A stretch of DNA of 64,000 nt from Scatophagus argus (GCF_020382885.2 NC_058496.1:724001-788000), one strand, 5' to 3'; positions 1 to 11,890 are shown, counted from the stretch's first letter. Program-made: numbers and translations. The notes: generated by a model not told the origin, from the letters alone.

Positions 1-937
1 TGGTGCAGAGACTCGTCCTGGTCTTCACCAACGCTGAGCAGCGGATCTGGATCCTGCTCATCAAAGGTGCTCGTCACATAAACAACATGCTGCTGAAAAT
101 CAGACGAGTTCAAGTCAAGTGTCACGTCCTCATGATTTCAGCCGAACGACTCGAGGAAACGTGCTTGTGACTGGACAGGATGTAAACGTTAAAGATGACC
201 TTCTCAGCTGAGCTCTAACGTTAGCTTAGTTAGCGCAGTTAGCTGGCCTCTCATCCATGAACCTGCTCACAACGAGGTCTGTGGATTAACTGGAGGACCC
301 GAGTCCTGATTTCAGAGACGTCGCCGCCGAGTGCCATCAGAGAAGGCAGACGTCTGGACAGTCGACATCTGCAAAACTCTGCAGCTCAGAGTATCTAAAA
401 TATGTAGCTTTGATTCCAGTTTTTAAAACCTTCTTATGTTCAATAAAAAACAACATTATTACTGTATTTGTTGAGTCTGATATTGCAAAATATTTCCAGG
501 TTGTAGCAGAAGTAAAGTAAACTAACTAACCCCCCTCCCCTCTGTGTCCTGCAGCCCCGGTGCTCCACCTGCCCACGGCTGCAGCAGTGAAGACCCACAC
601 AGTGACCTGGGCGGCCAGCATGGTGGTGCAGGAAGCCATGCCGTCAGCGTACTACGACCAGGACGTTAACACGCTGGGCGTCTTCAGCCTGCAGCACAAC
701 GGCCGGCAGCACGGGAAGACGGACGGCGTGTGCTTCAACACGCTGGTGGCACTGGTGCCTGACCACGTCCAGCGCAATGAGGACGGGGAGAAGGCGGAGT
801 GGACGGGGACCGGACAGCCTCCACCTGTAGAAAACCCTCGATACGTCTGGCACGAAGTCCAGAAACAAACACTGAGAGAGAAACTGCTGGAAAAGACCAA
901 GAACAGCTCTGTGTTACCCATCCACTGCCTGTACTGA
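1..937 (+). CDS. C-terminal two exons of an unidentified protein-coding gene (5' end outside window)
   Basis: Two exons can be joined. The first (1-67) reads ...LVLVFTNAEQRIWILLIK and ends in a split codon before a GT donor at 68. The second (555-937) follows a clean polypyrimidine-TGCAG acceptor and continues APVLHLPTAAAVKTHT to the stop after ...NSSVLPIHCLY. The phase is kept (G + CC = Ala). The second exon is about 127 codons of GC-rich, repeat-free sequence, unlike the noise around it. It is mostly hydrophilic, with a lysine/glutamate-rich end (QKQTLREKLLEKTKN). I do not recognise the family and see no transmembrane segment or known motif. A poly(A) signal follows at 1049. The gene converges on the minus-strand fam240 gene. 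Because human FAM240A lies beside ALS2CL and TMIE, those were considered, but the sequence does not look like either. Confidence 0.6.
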
Positions 938-1048
938 CCACATGACCTCTGGGATTTAACAGAGGGACTCTTATTGTGACAGGAACACATTGACTGTTGG
1001 CTCTAAGCCAGGTGCTTTTATTCTGAAGGGGTTACATGTAAACAGAGC

Positions 1049-1054
1049 AATAAA
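1049..1054 (+). other. Poly(A) signal AATAAA of the unidentified left-edge gene
   Basis: A canonical AATAAA lies about 110 bases after the stop codon ending at 937, giving a short 3' UTR. It faces the fam240 poly(A) signal about 320 bases away on the other strand. Confidence 0.55.
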
Positions 1055-1374
1055 GTACTAATATTTATGTTTGATCTAATAAGACATATTCTGCTCCAGT
1101 GTTCTGGGAGAACAGATCGTTCTCTGGAGACGTGGTGCACTTAGCTTAGCTTAGCATAAAGACTGGAAACGGGTTGAAACAGCTAGCCTGGCTCGCCGTT
1201 CAGGGTTCAGCCAGCAGCACGTCTAAAGCTAAAGCCACCACCGAGGACACGGGACAGCAGCCGCAGCCACCGTCTTTGCACCCCCAACCTCATCGACTGG
1301 TGGGACAAACAGAATTAGAGTTCAGATCTCAGAAACAGGAAGCTGACAGAGGAGGTTGGTTGTCTGAAAGTCAG

Positions 1375-1380
1375 TTTATT
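1375..1380 (-). other. Poly(A) signal of fam240
   Basis: On the minus strand this reads AATAAA, about 50 bases past the fam240 stop codon at 1430-1432. It implies a very short 3' UTR. Confidence 0.5.
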
Positions 1381-1429
1381 GCCGTTGACATCAGAAGGAC
1401 ACAGTTTGTCTTCGTTCTCATCCCTGAAC

Positions 1430-2521
1430 TCATGTCAGTTCGGCTGACTTCTCCGTCTTGGTCTTCCTCATGTAGCTGTCGCTGAAGTTCTTCAGGTGTT
1501 TGGTTCGGTTCTCCAGACGGACCAGCCACTCGGCCCTCAGCCTGAAACACACACAGCAAACACACACATGGCAGACGTTCTGTCTCTTCTGCAGCCTGAA
1601 ACACAGCGGCTATGTTATCACCATCCTCAGTCCACCGCGTCTCCGTCCACAGCGTGTCTGTCCACACAGTGTGTCTGTCCACACAGCATCTCAGTCTACA
1701 GCGTCTCAGTCCACAGTGTCTCAGTCCACACAGCGTCTCAGTCCACAGCGTGTCTGTCCACACAGTGTGTCTGTCCACAGCGTCTCAGTCCACAGCGTGT
1801 CTGTCCACACAGTGTGTCTGTCCACAGCGTCTCAGTCCACACAGTGTGTCTGTCCACAGCGTCTCTGTCTGCAGAGTGTGTCTCCGTCCACAGCGTCTCA
1901 GTCCACTGCGTCTCTGTCCACAGTGTCTCAGTCCACAGTGTGTCTCCATCCACAGCGTCTCAGTCCACACAGCGTCTCTGTCCACAGTGTCTCAGTCCAC
2001 AGTGTGTCTCCGTCCACAGCGTCTCAGTCCACAGTGTGTCTCCGTCCACAGCGTCTCAGTCCACTGCGTCTCTGTCCACAGTGTCTCAGTCCACAGTGTG
2101 TCTCCGTCCACAGCGTCTCAGTCCACTGCGTCTCTGTCCACAGTGTCTCAGTCCACAGTGTGTCTCCGTCCACAGCGTCTCAGTCCACTGCGTCTCAGTC
2201 CACAGTGTGTCTCAGTCCACAGCGTGTCTCCGTCCACAGTGTGCGCAGCAGCAGTGAGGTCACGTGTTGTGTTCAGGAGTGTCTGGTGTCTTGGTGACAG
2301 CTGGGGTGTCATCACTGTCACATCAGCATTTCACTTCTTCTTTATTTCACCAGCAGTCAAACACACACCAACATCACTGTGTGTGTGTGAGTGTGTTTGA
2401 GTGTGTGTGTGTCTGTGCAGAGATGAAAAATGCAAACATTAATATGACAGAAAGATAAAGTACAGACCTGTACATGAATAAATGTATAAATAAATGAATA
2501 AACGTGTGTGTGTGCACACGC

Positions 2522-2554
<33 letters not shown>

Positions 2555-5303
2555 CTCTCTGTGTCAGCTGTCCTCACTGTCTCTTCACCACCTTCCTGTC
2601 GAGTTTTCTGGATTATTCCATTTGTTCTTTCAGCTGCTGATAATCCTCCTGACCTCAGCAGAGGCAGACGCAAAGACAGACAGGCAAGCAGACAGACAGA
2701 CAGGCAGGCAAGCAGACAGACAGACAGACAGGCAGGCAAGCAGACAGACAAGCAGACAGACAGACAGGCAGGCAGACAGGCAGACAGACAGGCAAGCAGA
2801 CAGGCTACATCCAATTGGAGTTAGTGCTGAGTGTTGTTTCCACAGAGTGAAGACAAAGTTCACACTCATTTTTAAAATGTGTCTGCTGACTCCTCACCAT
2901 GACTCGGCAGGTTTACACATGAGTTTGCAACGTCTGTGTTGAAGCCACACTCTGGAAACTGCAACTTCCTGGTGGGGATGAAGGCCTGATTTTCAAACCC
3001 AAGTGAACACTAAGCCGAGTCCAGGATCACCGTGACGACGCTCTCCTGTCAGCCAATCATCTCCTGAGCTTCATCAAGACACCTCAGTGGACGAGAGATG
3101 ATTATTTCCATTTGCAGATCAATCTCTCGACTAATCACTTGTTTGCTTTGTCTATAAACCAGACCCAGCAAACACAGCTGACATCACGTCTGACGGAGAA
3201 AACGCAAAGTGCAACCAGATCACATCCGGGTTCAACGTAAACCTGATCAGTTTTAATCCCGTCAGCTGATCAGCTAATCGCTGAATCCACTGAGTGCTGC
3301 AGCTCACACTCAGACTGAACATGGAGAGTGGAGAGAGTGGACACGTCCCAGCTGGAGAGCAAGATGGAAACTTCACATCATCAACATGTTAAGAACTGAT
3401 TTTCTCCTCAGCTTCACACACACACACACACACACACACACTGATGTTCTTATTTAGAGCAGAATATCTTCTAATTTCAGCCTGTGTGTGTCTGCTCCGT
3501 CCGTCTGTCTGCCTCCATCAGTCATCCGTCTGTCATCGTCACCTCCACCCTCGGCCACATGTCGTTCCAGCCTCTCACACATAACAGACACAATTAGCGG
3601 GACGGGAGGCGGACTCGGAGGCGACGCGGGGCTGAGGGGTGCGGGGAAGCGGATAGCTGGAGGATTAGGAGATACACGGCACCGATGGGTGGGGGATTAG
3701 GAGCTACAGGGTAATGGAGAGCAGGGGGATTAGGTGTGACGGGCTGAGGTGGTGTGAGGTTAAGGGGGGGTGGAGGAGGAGGAGTTAGGAGGGATCGGGC
3801 TAATAGATGGTGTAACGCTAACAGGTGAAGGTTTAATAGGAGGATCTATAACATAAGCTAAACATCCTGTTACCTTGTAATGAAGCAGAAGCAGAGCAGA
3901 CGTCTGTGGTACAGCTGTTACAGATGTTAACATCTTTACATCATCATCATCACTCAGACCTTCAACACCACGACCCTGTGCGTCTGTCCTCATTTGTCCT
4001 CCAGCTGAGAGACCACAGCCTGTTTATAGACAAGGACGTCCAGTCTGTGCAAAGGAGCAGGAGGAGGAGGAGGAGGAGGAGGAGCAGCAGGAGGAGCAGC
4101 AGGAGGAGGTGGAACAGAGAGGAGGAGGAGCAGAGAGGAGGAGGAGCAGAGAGGAGGAACAGCAGCAGCAGCAGGAGCAGCAGGAGGAGGAGCAGGAGGA
4201 GCAGCAGCAGCAGGAGGAGCAGGAGGAGGAGCAGCAGGAGGAGGAGCAGGAGGAGCAGCAGGAGGAGGAGGAGGTGGAGCAGGAGGAGGAGCAGCAGGAG
4301 GAGCAGCAGCAGCAGGAGCAGGAGGAGGAGGAGCAGGAGGAGGAGCAGCAGGAGGAGCAGCAGGAGGAGGAGCAGGAGGAGGAGCAGCAGGAGGAGGAGG
4401 AGCAGGAGGAGGAGCAGCAGGAGGAGCAGCAGGAGGAGCAGCAGCAGCAGGAGCAGGAGGAGGAGGAGCAGGAGGAGGTGGAGCAGGAGGAGGAGGAGCA
4501 GGAGGAGGAGCAGGAGGAGCAGCTCCTCCAGGCCTCTGGCTTTCAGGTGAGGTGTGGATGTTGTCATCCTGCAGTTGAAATGTGGCCTGAAGACGTTCAG
4601 CTGACAGAACTTCAACAAACAAGTTCTTCATGTTGAGTAAAACGTGTCAAAGCAGCCAGAGGAACATGAAGTCACTGCAGTCACTTCACCTCACAGCAGC
4701 AACAACAGCTTCACACACACACACACAGTCTGTTCACACTCTGAGCACAACACACAGCTGCAGTGTGTGTCAGTGTGTGTGTGTGTCAGTGTGTCTCTGT
4801 GTCTCTGTGTGTGTGTGTCAGTGTGTCTCTGTGTGTGTGTGTGTCAGTGTGTCTCTGTGTGTGTGTGTGTCAGTGTGTCTCTGTGTGTGTGTGTGTGTGT
4901 GTCAGTGTGTCTCTGTGTGTGTGTGTGTCAGTGTGTCTCTGTGTGTGTGTGTGTCAGTGTGTCTCTGTGTGTGTGTGTGTGTGTGTGTCAGTGTGTCTCT
5001 GTGTGTGTGTGTGTCAGTGTGTCTCTGTGTGTGTGTGTGTCAGTGTGTCTCTGTGTGTGTGTGTGTGTGTCAGTGTGTCTCTGTGTGTGTGTGTGTGTGT
5101 CAGTGTGTCTCTGTGTGTGTGTGTGTCAGTGTGTCTCTGTGTCTCTGTGTGTGTGTGTCACTGTGTGTGTGTGTGCTGTACTTCCTGAGCGCGCTCCTCT
5201 TCATCCTCTGCTCTTCGCTCTCTGCCTGTTCGCTCTGCCAGCTGATTTTCTTCTCCCAGAAGGTCTTGATGTGCAGCCTGTCGTGGATCAGAGCCAAGTT
5301 CAT
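1430..5303 (-). CDS. fam240a: FAM240-family small protein, probably fam240a; two coding exons
   Basis: Exon A is 5314-5182, with its ATG at 5303-5301 and an acceptor TTCAG just upstream. It reads [20 protein letters not shown] then [20 protein letters not shown]. Exon B is 1541-1430 and reads [20 protein letters not shown] then [17 protein letters not shown] and stop. The split codon AA|G (Lys) and both splice sites (AA|gtacag, gtttcag|G) fit. The product is 77 residues, the usual FAM240 size. It keeps what I recall as the family signature: FWEKKI, then an EEQRM-RSAL stretch, then LRxEW. The protein is one basic, probably helical segment with no signal peptide; its function is unknown. Proximity to lrrc2 matches the human 3p21.31 pair FAM240A-LRRC2, as I recall it. 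The 3.6-kb intron is mostly satellites. A 5' non-coding exon is expected because an acceptor precedes the ATG exon. Confidence 0.75.
1622..2245. repeat. Minisatellite, unit about 15-17 bp (consensus GTCTCAGTCCACAGC)
   Basis: About 620 bases of head-to-tail units built on GTCTC-N-GTCCACA, with variants CAG/CTG/CCG and an optional extra TG. It lies inside the fam240 intron. It is open in all three plus frames and some minus frames, which creates ORFs of 250-265 codons that are not genes. Confidence 0.9.
2500..2550. repeat. (TG)n microsatellite
   Basis: An almost pure TG tract with a short ACACGCG interruption, in the fam240 intron. A second TG-rich patch lies at about 2378-2420. Confidence 0.85.
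2671..2806. repeat. Tetranucleotide (CAGA/CAGG/AAGC)n microsatellite
   Basis: About 135 bases of mixed CAGA, CAGG and CAAG units in the fam240 intron. It is open in several frames, so the Arg/Gln/Asp-rich and Cys/Leu-rich ORFs here are artefacts. Confidence 0.9.
3414..3440. repeat. (CA)n microsatellite
   Basis: A pure CA dinucleotide run in the fam240 intron. Confidence 0.9.
4050..4524. repeat. 475-bp purine-only GAG/CAG-type tract (GGA/GCA triplets)
   Basis: The plus strand is almost entirely GGA, GAG and GCA triplets, with rare GTGG and GAACAG interruptions. It is open in most frames, giving Glu/Gln-rich, Arg/Ser-rich, poly-Leu and Ala/Pro-rich ORFs that are artefacts. It lies in the fam240 intron, so the fam240 pre-mRNA carries a near-continuous pyrimidine-rich CUCCUGCUC tract. 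Confidence 0.9.
4760..5178. repeat. Compound TG minisatellite, unit about 25-30 bp ending in TGTGTCTC
   Basis: TG runs are broken regularly by CAGTGTGTCTC, giving a higher-order repeat of roughly 14 units. On the fam240 sense strand it becomes a CA-rich stretch that begins within ten bases of the splice donor at 5181. Confidence 0.9.
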
Positions 5304-5767
5304 CTCTGCTGCACCTGAACACACACACACACACACACCAACACCTGATACACTCGAGTCCAGTACAAGTACTGCAAATCTGGGCTGAACTACAGTGTCT
5401 GAGTAAATGTACTTTGTAAACTTGCACTGCTGGTTTTGTTGAGCCGATCGGAGCTTCATGATACTCAGATGATGATACTGTGTACTGTAATACTGCAGTA
5501 CTACCAGTGATCCCAAAGTTTTCTGCTTTTAATGACTGTAGTACCACTACTACAGGTTTTACTAGTACTACACGGATATGCAGAAGCGGGTAACACTCAC
5601 TCAGTGCTTGCAGTATTAGTACTACACATTGAGTATTTCTGTGACACGTTTATTCATCACGTTGAGCCAACGTTCTTCTGACGTTCTTCTGACTGCTGCT
5701 GAAACGTTTGCCAGGCTCAGAACTGAACTGAAATGAATCACATCAACTGAAGGAAATAAGCAGTTCA

Positions 5768-6000
5768 GTGTCTCACAGTGTCCACACAGTGTCCACACAG
5801 CATGACAGTGTCCACACAGTGTCTCACAGTGTCTCACAGCATCTCACAGTGTCCACACAGTGTCCACACAGTGTCTCACAGCATCTCACAGTGTCTCACA
5901 GTGTCTCATAGCATCCCACAGTGTCTCACAGTGTCTCACAGCATCCCACAGTGTCCACACAGCATGACAGTGTCCACACAGCGTCTCACAGCGTCTCACT
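5768..6000. repeat. Minisatellite of CACAGTGTCTC / CACAGTGTCCA units
   Basis: About 230 bases of 10-12-bp units that share the GTCCACAC/GTGTCTC words with the 1622-2245 array, on the other side of the fam240 coding exon. Confidence 0.85.
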
Positions 6001-7724
6001 CTCACCCGACTGCAGCCACTGTGGTTAAAGTGTTAAAGTGGAAGACAAAAGTGAGGACTAAACAGTTTAAACTTAAATAAGTTTTACCTTGAAGGTGAAG
6101 AAGTCGTCTGAGAACAAACAGGAATTAAAGAATAAACACAAACCTTCAGAGCTTCGAGTGAGCGTCCGTCAGCCTCGCAGGGTGGACGAGTGTGTGTGTG
6201 AGACACATGGACAGCCAGTGAATCTGTCAGTAAATCAGCTCCTGTATTCCCCATCTGTCTGTCTGTCTGTCTGTCTGTCTCACCCATCTCTCTCTCCCTC
6301 CCCCACCCAGTGAACTTTCTGTACTGGGATTTGACTGGACGGACAGAGAGAGTGATGGAGGGAAAGATGGAGGGAAAGATGGAGGGAGAGCTCAGAGGTG
6401 TGAATGAACTTATTTATAGCCGATGGTCCTGGGACGTTTTATTTCAGCGTACGTTTTTGTTACCACAGACAGGAAGAGCCCAACATGGAGGTTCTCCAAC
6501 GCCGCGAAGCCGTCTGGTGTTGGTGGGTGGAGGACGTCAGCGGCTCGGCTCACGCCGGCCAGCCTGACATGTGTCTCCAGCTGCTGGATGACATGATGAA
6601 AGGTGGCTCAGACGTTCATGCTGATTTATAAAATCTGTGAGCTTGTGGGCATCGAGGCCAAAGCCCAGCTGACCAATCACAGCCTCACACGCTGAGCTGC
6701 CGTTCAGTCTGAGCCTGTGAGTCCACACGGGAACCGTACGACCCGACCAGGACTCGATGCAGACACTTGGCTGATGTCTTGGTGGCAGTAATGCAGGACA
6801 GCACCAGCACGACGAGATGAAGAAGAGGACCGCACGTCCTCAGCAGGCGTTTCCAGACGTTTCAGGCCTCTGGTGTCTCCAGGGGGCGCCGTGTGAAGTC
6901 TGATTAATGTCCTCAAGTGATGTCACTTGAGTCAGGCTGTGGAGCAAAGCTTGTTTACCTGAAACCATCATTACTCTCCCTCCTGGAGGTGGAGTTGGCA
7001 CATTGTGGCCCTGAGAGCCGAGTGTCTGCGGTCCAGGTGCATTGTGGGTAGTGGAGATGTCAGATTGATGTCTCTGGTTCTGCTGGATCTGGATTTGGAT
7101 CTGCTGGTTCAGACTGTGAGCCTTGCAGGGTCACAGGAACGAGACGGCGAATCTGTGGACGTGCTGGAAGCTGCTGAAGCTCGCCAGCGTTTACAGAAAC
7201 CACAAAACGAGCTGAGGACATCACGGAGACGGCAGGCCTGTCATCACTCGCCTTTAAAAGACCTCAGGACGGGTGGACACGTCCCTCAGCGCTCCTGCTG
7301 CCTTCAGGCGTCGCTGCGAGAATCCACCTTCAGGCTCAAGACGAAAGCTGATTCACAGACACATCACACGTGACGAGAACATGAGGGAAAACATGTGAAC
7401 AAACGGGTGTTATCAGCCAACACACACACACACACACACACACACACATCACTCTGTCTGCACCCTGACAGCTGTCACACCCCGAGTCATTAAAGGTAAA
7501 GACACACACACGATCGTTTCCTCGTGTGTGTGTTGGAACATTTACTCAACACCCTGCAAGAAAACTGACCCACACAAACGATCTGTGTGTTTATAATGAT
7601 GTCATTCACAGCTCCCAGTGTGTGTGTGTGTGTGTGTGTGTTGAAGACACATATATCCTGTAGACCATAAAGGCACGCTGAAAGCGCTTTTACAATGATG
7701 TCATGAACATCGGAGCACATTTTA

Positions 7725-7759
<35 letters not shown>

Positions 7760-8575
7760 TTTGGGTGATAACACATGTTTGACATTTCAACCCTCTCGGG
7801 GCGTGATATGATGCTTTCCCAAGGTGTTAAATGCACACACACACACACACGCACGCACACACACACACACACACAAACAGGTTGTTATAATTCCAACATG
7901 CCGACATCACACGGCTGCTGCTATGTGACTCTGAAAGCAGCCTCGCTGACCAACAGGAAGTCCTCCTCTTCTTCTCTTTGTTGCTGACAGTCACATGAAC
8001 GTTGATAACTTTGTGCTGTCTGAACAGTAAATATGACGCCACAGTCGGTTAGCTTAGCTTAGCATAAAGACTGGGTGAAACATTTAATCTTTTAACAAAT
8101 TCCACCAAGCAGCTCCCCTGATTAACACACAGGCGAACACGTCGTGGTGTTACGTCCCAGACTCTTAAAAAAATTAAATTAAATTAAAAAATTAAAAAAT
8201 TACAATATATTAACTCCACCAAAAAATGAACTTCCATTGCTTCTGTTATTTCTGAAAACGTAAGCTAACACACCACGTGGACACAGCAAACAGGGGTTAG
8301 CGCTGGTGCGTGCTGTTAGCCGATCGCGCTGCTCTGTCAGTGGCTTCTGGATGACAGCGTCAGCTAGCAGACTGATGCAACTCACTGCTTCCTGCAGAAA
8401 CTTGGTGACATCAGGTGAGCTTGAGCAGAACACCTTGAAGTCATTTTGCAGCTTCTGATTGGTCAGCCTTGACCTCTTTCATCACTGTTGCTATTGGACC
8501 AAAAAGGCTGGCCGGTCGAGCAGGGACTTGACTCTGTTGTCCTCCTCGGGTGGAGAAAAGTCTGAACAAGAGACT

Positions 8576-8942
8576 GGTAGAAGAAGAAGAAGAATCACTT
8601 TATTGGCAGTATATACATATATATTTTGTTTACATCCACACACTGAATTTTTCCTCTGCATTTAACCCAACCTTGAACACACACGCAACACCCAGCAGAT
8701 TACATGCAGTGAAACACACACAGGAGCAGTGGGCTGCCATGTCAGGCGCCTCGGGAGGTTAAGTGGGGGTTAAGTGCCTTGCTCAAGGGCACACCAGTCA
8801 GCTAATGGGGGGGTGCATTTTCACATTAATCACTCCACCACACCCAAATATTTCCTGCCCATCCAGTAAGGGAATCGAACCGGCGACCCTCCAATCACAA
8901 GCAGCTTCTCCAACCTCCAGGCCACGGCTGGTCTGGTTGAAG
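8576..8942 (-). mobile_element. Diverged tRNA-derived SINE copy (same superfamily as 20785 and 57642)
   Basis: It carries the same blocks in the same order as the 57642-57878 copy: CTGCATTTAACCCA, GAGCAGTGGGC, GCCTTGCTCAAGGGCA, then a reverse-strand B-box-like GGAATCGAACCGGCGACC. The middle is longer and the identity lower, so it is an older or related subfamily. Confidence 0.65.
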
Positions 8943-10474
8943 CCGTCGCTGATCCCCTCCTGCAGTTCGACTGTCTGTGTCGGCTTGTGGAAGGATTCAG
9001 AAGGCTGTGAAGACCACAGGTGTGAGTCCAGGTAGAAGAGACGGCAGTGGACGGTCACCTGCTGGTCATGAAACAAACGGACATTAAACTGTTTGACTTA
9101 ACTTCTTCACTTTCTTCTTTTATTCTTGTGTTTTCATGTCACTTTCTCACTGCTCTCCATATCAGAGTGACATGTTGTGCTTTTAACTTTTCTAAATGCA
9201 CCCGACAGCTTAGTTACTACTTACTTTAGTAATTATTTTTTTCACAGACAAAATAGACAAAAATAAAGGTAGAAAACCTAATTTATTAGCTATTAATACA
9301 ATAATCTACTGAGCTGAAAATGATAGACTATCTCACTGCAGTCTTATACTGTGTGCTACACTGTGGTCTGTGCAGCAGCGCCCTCATGTGGAAAGCAGCA
9401 GAACTACAGCAGGCTGATATTTGACCTGTAAACCAGAGCTGACAGCTCAGTCAAACAGCCTCAAATCACTGCACTTTAGGTCTAATAACAGGATAACAGG
9501 ACTAGACCAGTGAGCAGCAGGCAGGATGTTGATTTGTTGATTTCTTTGTTTCCAGTGTGAATCAGATTGACTGGAGCTGGATTCCTGGACTGGATTCCTG
9601 AGGCCTTCCACTGTGTGAACTGCTGCTGCTGAACACACCATCAGTCTGTGAGCCCGTGTTGTTCCGTCTGTGCTTTGTGTTGACACACGGATGTTTAGCT
9701 GTTTGGATGCTTTCTGTACCTGAAACAAATAGCTCACATTTGTGAAACAATGTGAGCTATTTGAAACTTGAAAACAGTCAGGCTGTTTGCGTGTTGCTGT
9801 CGTCTATAAAGTGAGTTTGAGGAGTTCAAATGTTCATTTCTTTCGGGTTTACCGTTAAAATCACAATCAGAATCAAAAACTACTTTACTGCCAAGAAGGT
9901 TTTAACAAAAACATATAAAGACAAAAGCTACAGCAAAAGTCAAGAATCAAAATATGAAACAGAAATTTTCAATAAAAATGTGTCAAACGAAAGTCTTTTA
10001 AAGTGAGAAGAGCTGCACCTTGTTGTGGAATGTGTTACAACACTGACAAACAATGTGCAGGACGGAAAAACATGAAGTTTGTCCTGAAGGTGCTGCAGTT
10101 CTGTTGGCCCCTAAATGGAAAAGGTTCCTCTGCTGTACGGTGGCCCTGAGGGGACACGTCACACTCAGCATGTGTGACACTGAAACTGGAGTTCTGTTGT
10201 ACACACAGCTGACAGATTACCACATCGGAGCTCGACTTCTGTCACTGGTTTTTCAGAATAAAAGCACAGTTTCTGATCGGATCCGAGCGACCCTGAATGC
10301 ACCTCAGCTCTGATGCGAGCTGAACAGCAGAGGCTCTTCGTGATCTGACCGGCTTCACACCCACAGGAACATGAAGTCAGACATCCAGATAAAAGCTTGA
10401 ATGTGAGGGGGGACGGGCGTCATGTGACACATACACACAGCACGGGTCACATCTCTGCAGGTAAAAATAGCATG

Positions 10475-10479
<5 letters not shown>

Positions 10480-10520
<41 letters not shown>
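10480..10520. repeat. (AC)20 microsatellite
   Basis: An uninterrupted CA dinucleotide run in the fam240-lrrc2 intergenic region. Confidence 0.9.
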
Positions 10521-10523
<3 letters not shown>

Positions 10524-11289
10524 CCGATCTCAGTAAACAAGCTGGTGAAAGTGAGCAGGACGTTAGCGGGACTCACAGGTAAGAACAAACAGATTCTTTG
10601 TTTTGTCCCAGCTGGACGTTAGCGTTGAGTCTGACAGCCACCATGTGAGTGACAAACAGAGAGGACACAGGAAGTCCTCTGTCCCGGAGGCAGCATTCAG
10701 GCAGATTAGCAGCTCTTAAAGTCAAGAAGTGGCTTCATAATCAGCAGGATGAAGTTTATCCTCCAGCCTGCAGATACGAGTGTGAACATGACTGATGACT
10801 CATGGGAAGTCGAGTTCCACCTCCTTCAGTTAGCATGTTAGCATTCCGCCTAGAGCCGTCTTTGATTGACCTGTTGGTGGCGCTACAGTCCCCAGAGTCA
10901 GCGTGGTTCTTCGTCTAGAGATCATACACATCTGAACTCAATAAGAAATAACAAAAAGCAGGTCTCAGCAGAGTCCACAGCCTCAAAGTGTCTTTTAGTC
11001 CCAGATGGAGGAGGACCAGCAGACCTGATGAGAGGAGCTCAGAGAGCTACAGTACGTCTCTAATGCTGTCTGACCCTGTAGAGCCTGAACCCTGACCCTA
11101 ACCTGGGACTGGATCCTGAACAGGACGAGGCGTCAAGAGAAATCAAGATCAGTGTCACGAGACCGTTGGGATGTGCTGGTCTGAAGATCTGCTGCACCAT
11201 TTTAGACCAAATGATCCAAAGATGTTCTGCTGAAGAGAAGGAGGTTCAGCAGTCAAGACGAGATAAGAGAATGAATTCCAGAGTGAGAG

Positions 11290-11535
11290 CTGGTCCAAGG
11301 TCAGAGCTGGTCCAGAGTCAGAGCTGGTCCGAGGTCAGAGCTGGTCCAGAGTCAGAGCTGGTCCGAGGTCAGAGCTGGTCCAGAGTCAGAGCTGGTCCAG
11401 AGTCAGAGCTGGTCCGAGGTCAGAGCTGGTCCAGAGTCAGAGCTGGTCCAGAGTCAGAGCTGGTCCAAGGTCAGAGCTGGTCCAGAGTCAGAGCTGGTCC
11501 GAGGTCAGAGCTGGTCCAGAGTCAGAGCTGGTCCA
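11290..11535. repeat. 17-bp minisatellite, GTCAGAGCTGGTCCRRR
   Basis: About 14 head-to-tail units with RRR being AGA, GAG or AAG. A 17-bp unit cycles through all three frames, so the Ser/Glu/Leu/Trp-rich ORF over it is not a gene. Confidence 0.9.
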
Positions 11536-11764
11536 GGATCTGGGACTTCATAGGGATTTTCTGTTATTATTATTGCCTGCTCAATGGGAAGGCAAACAGA
11601 ACAGCACATTTCCACATCCATGTGGCTAAAACATTAGCCGTTTCTCATTTTTCAAAGTAAAAGCCTTCCTGTTGAACTTGGTTGCGTCATCTGACTCAGG
11701 AAACATCAGCAGCCTCCAGCAGCCATCATGTCTGAGACTCTGCTGCATGTAGCTCACAGGATTC

Positions 11765-11890
11765 AGATCCTTCACTGAAGTGAAAGTACTAATACCACAA
11801 AGTAAAACGACTTAAAAGTAAAATCCCTGCATTAAAATGCTACTTCAGTAAAAGTATGTGAGTATAATGAGGAAAAGTACTCAGTAGTTT
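11765..11890. repeat. AAGTA-rich dispersed repeat, copy 1
   Basis: It contains GAAAGTACTAATACCACA, AGTAAAATCCCTGCA and GGAAAAGTACTCAGTA. Related sequence recurs at 36000-36060, 50580-50720 and 59080-59290. It ends about 65 bases before the first lrrc2 coding exon. Confidence 0.55.

Noticed and set aside
1496-2400. Three overlapping plus-strand ORFs of 250-265 codons rich in Ser, Val, Cys and Gln
   Set aside because: They are the 15-17-bp minisatellite read in three frames. No start context, splice sites or family; the array lies in the fam240 intron.
3906-4636. Long Arg/Ser, Glu/Gln, poly-Leu and Ala/Pro ORFs
   Set aside because: All come from one purine triplet tract that lacks stops in most frames on both strands.
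11166-11660. Plus-strand ORF of 164 codons
   Set aside because: It is a read-through of the 17-bp minisatellite.
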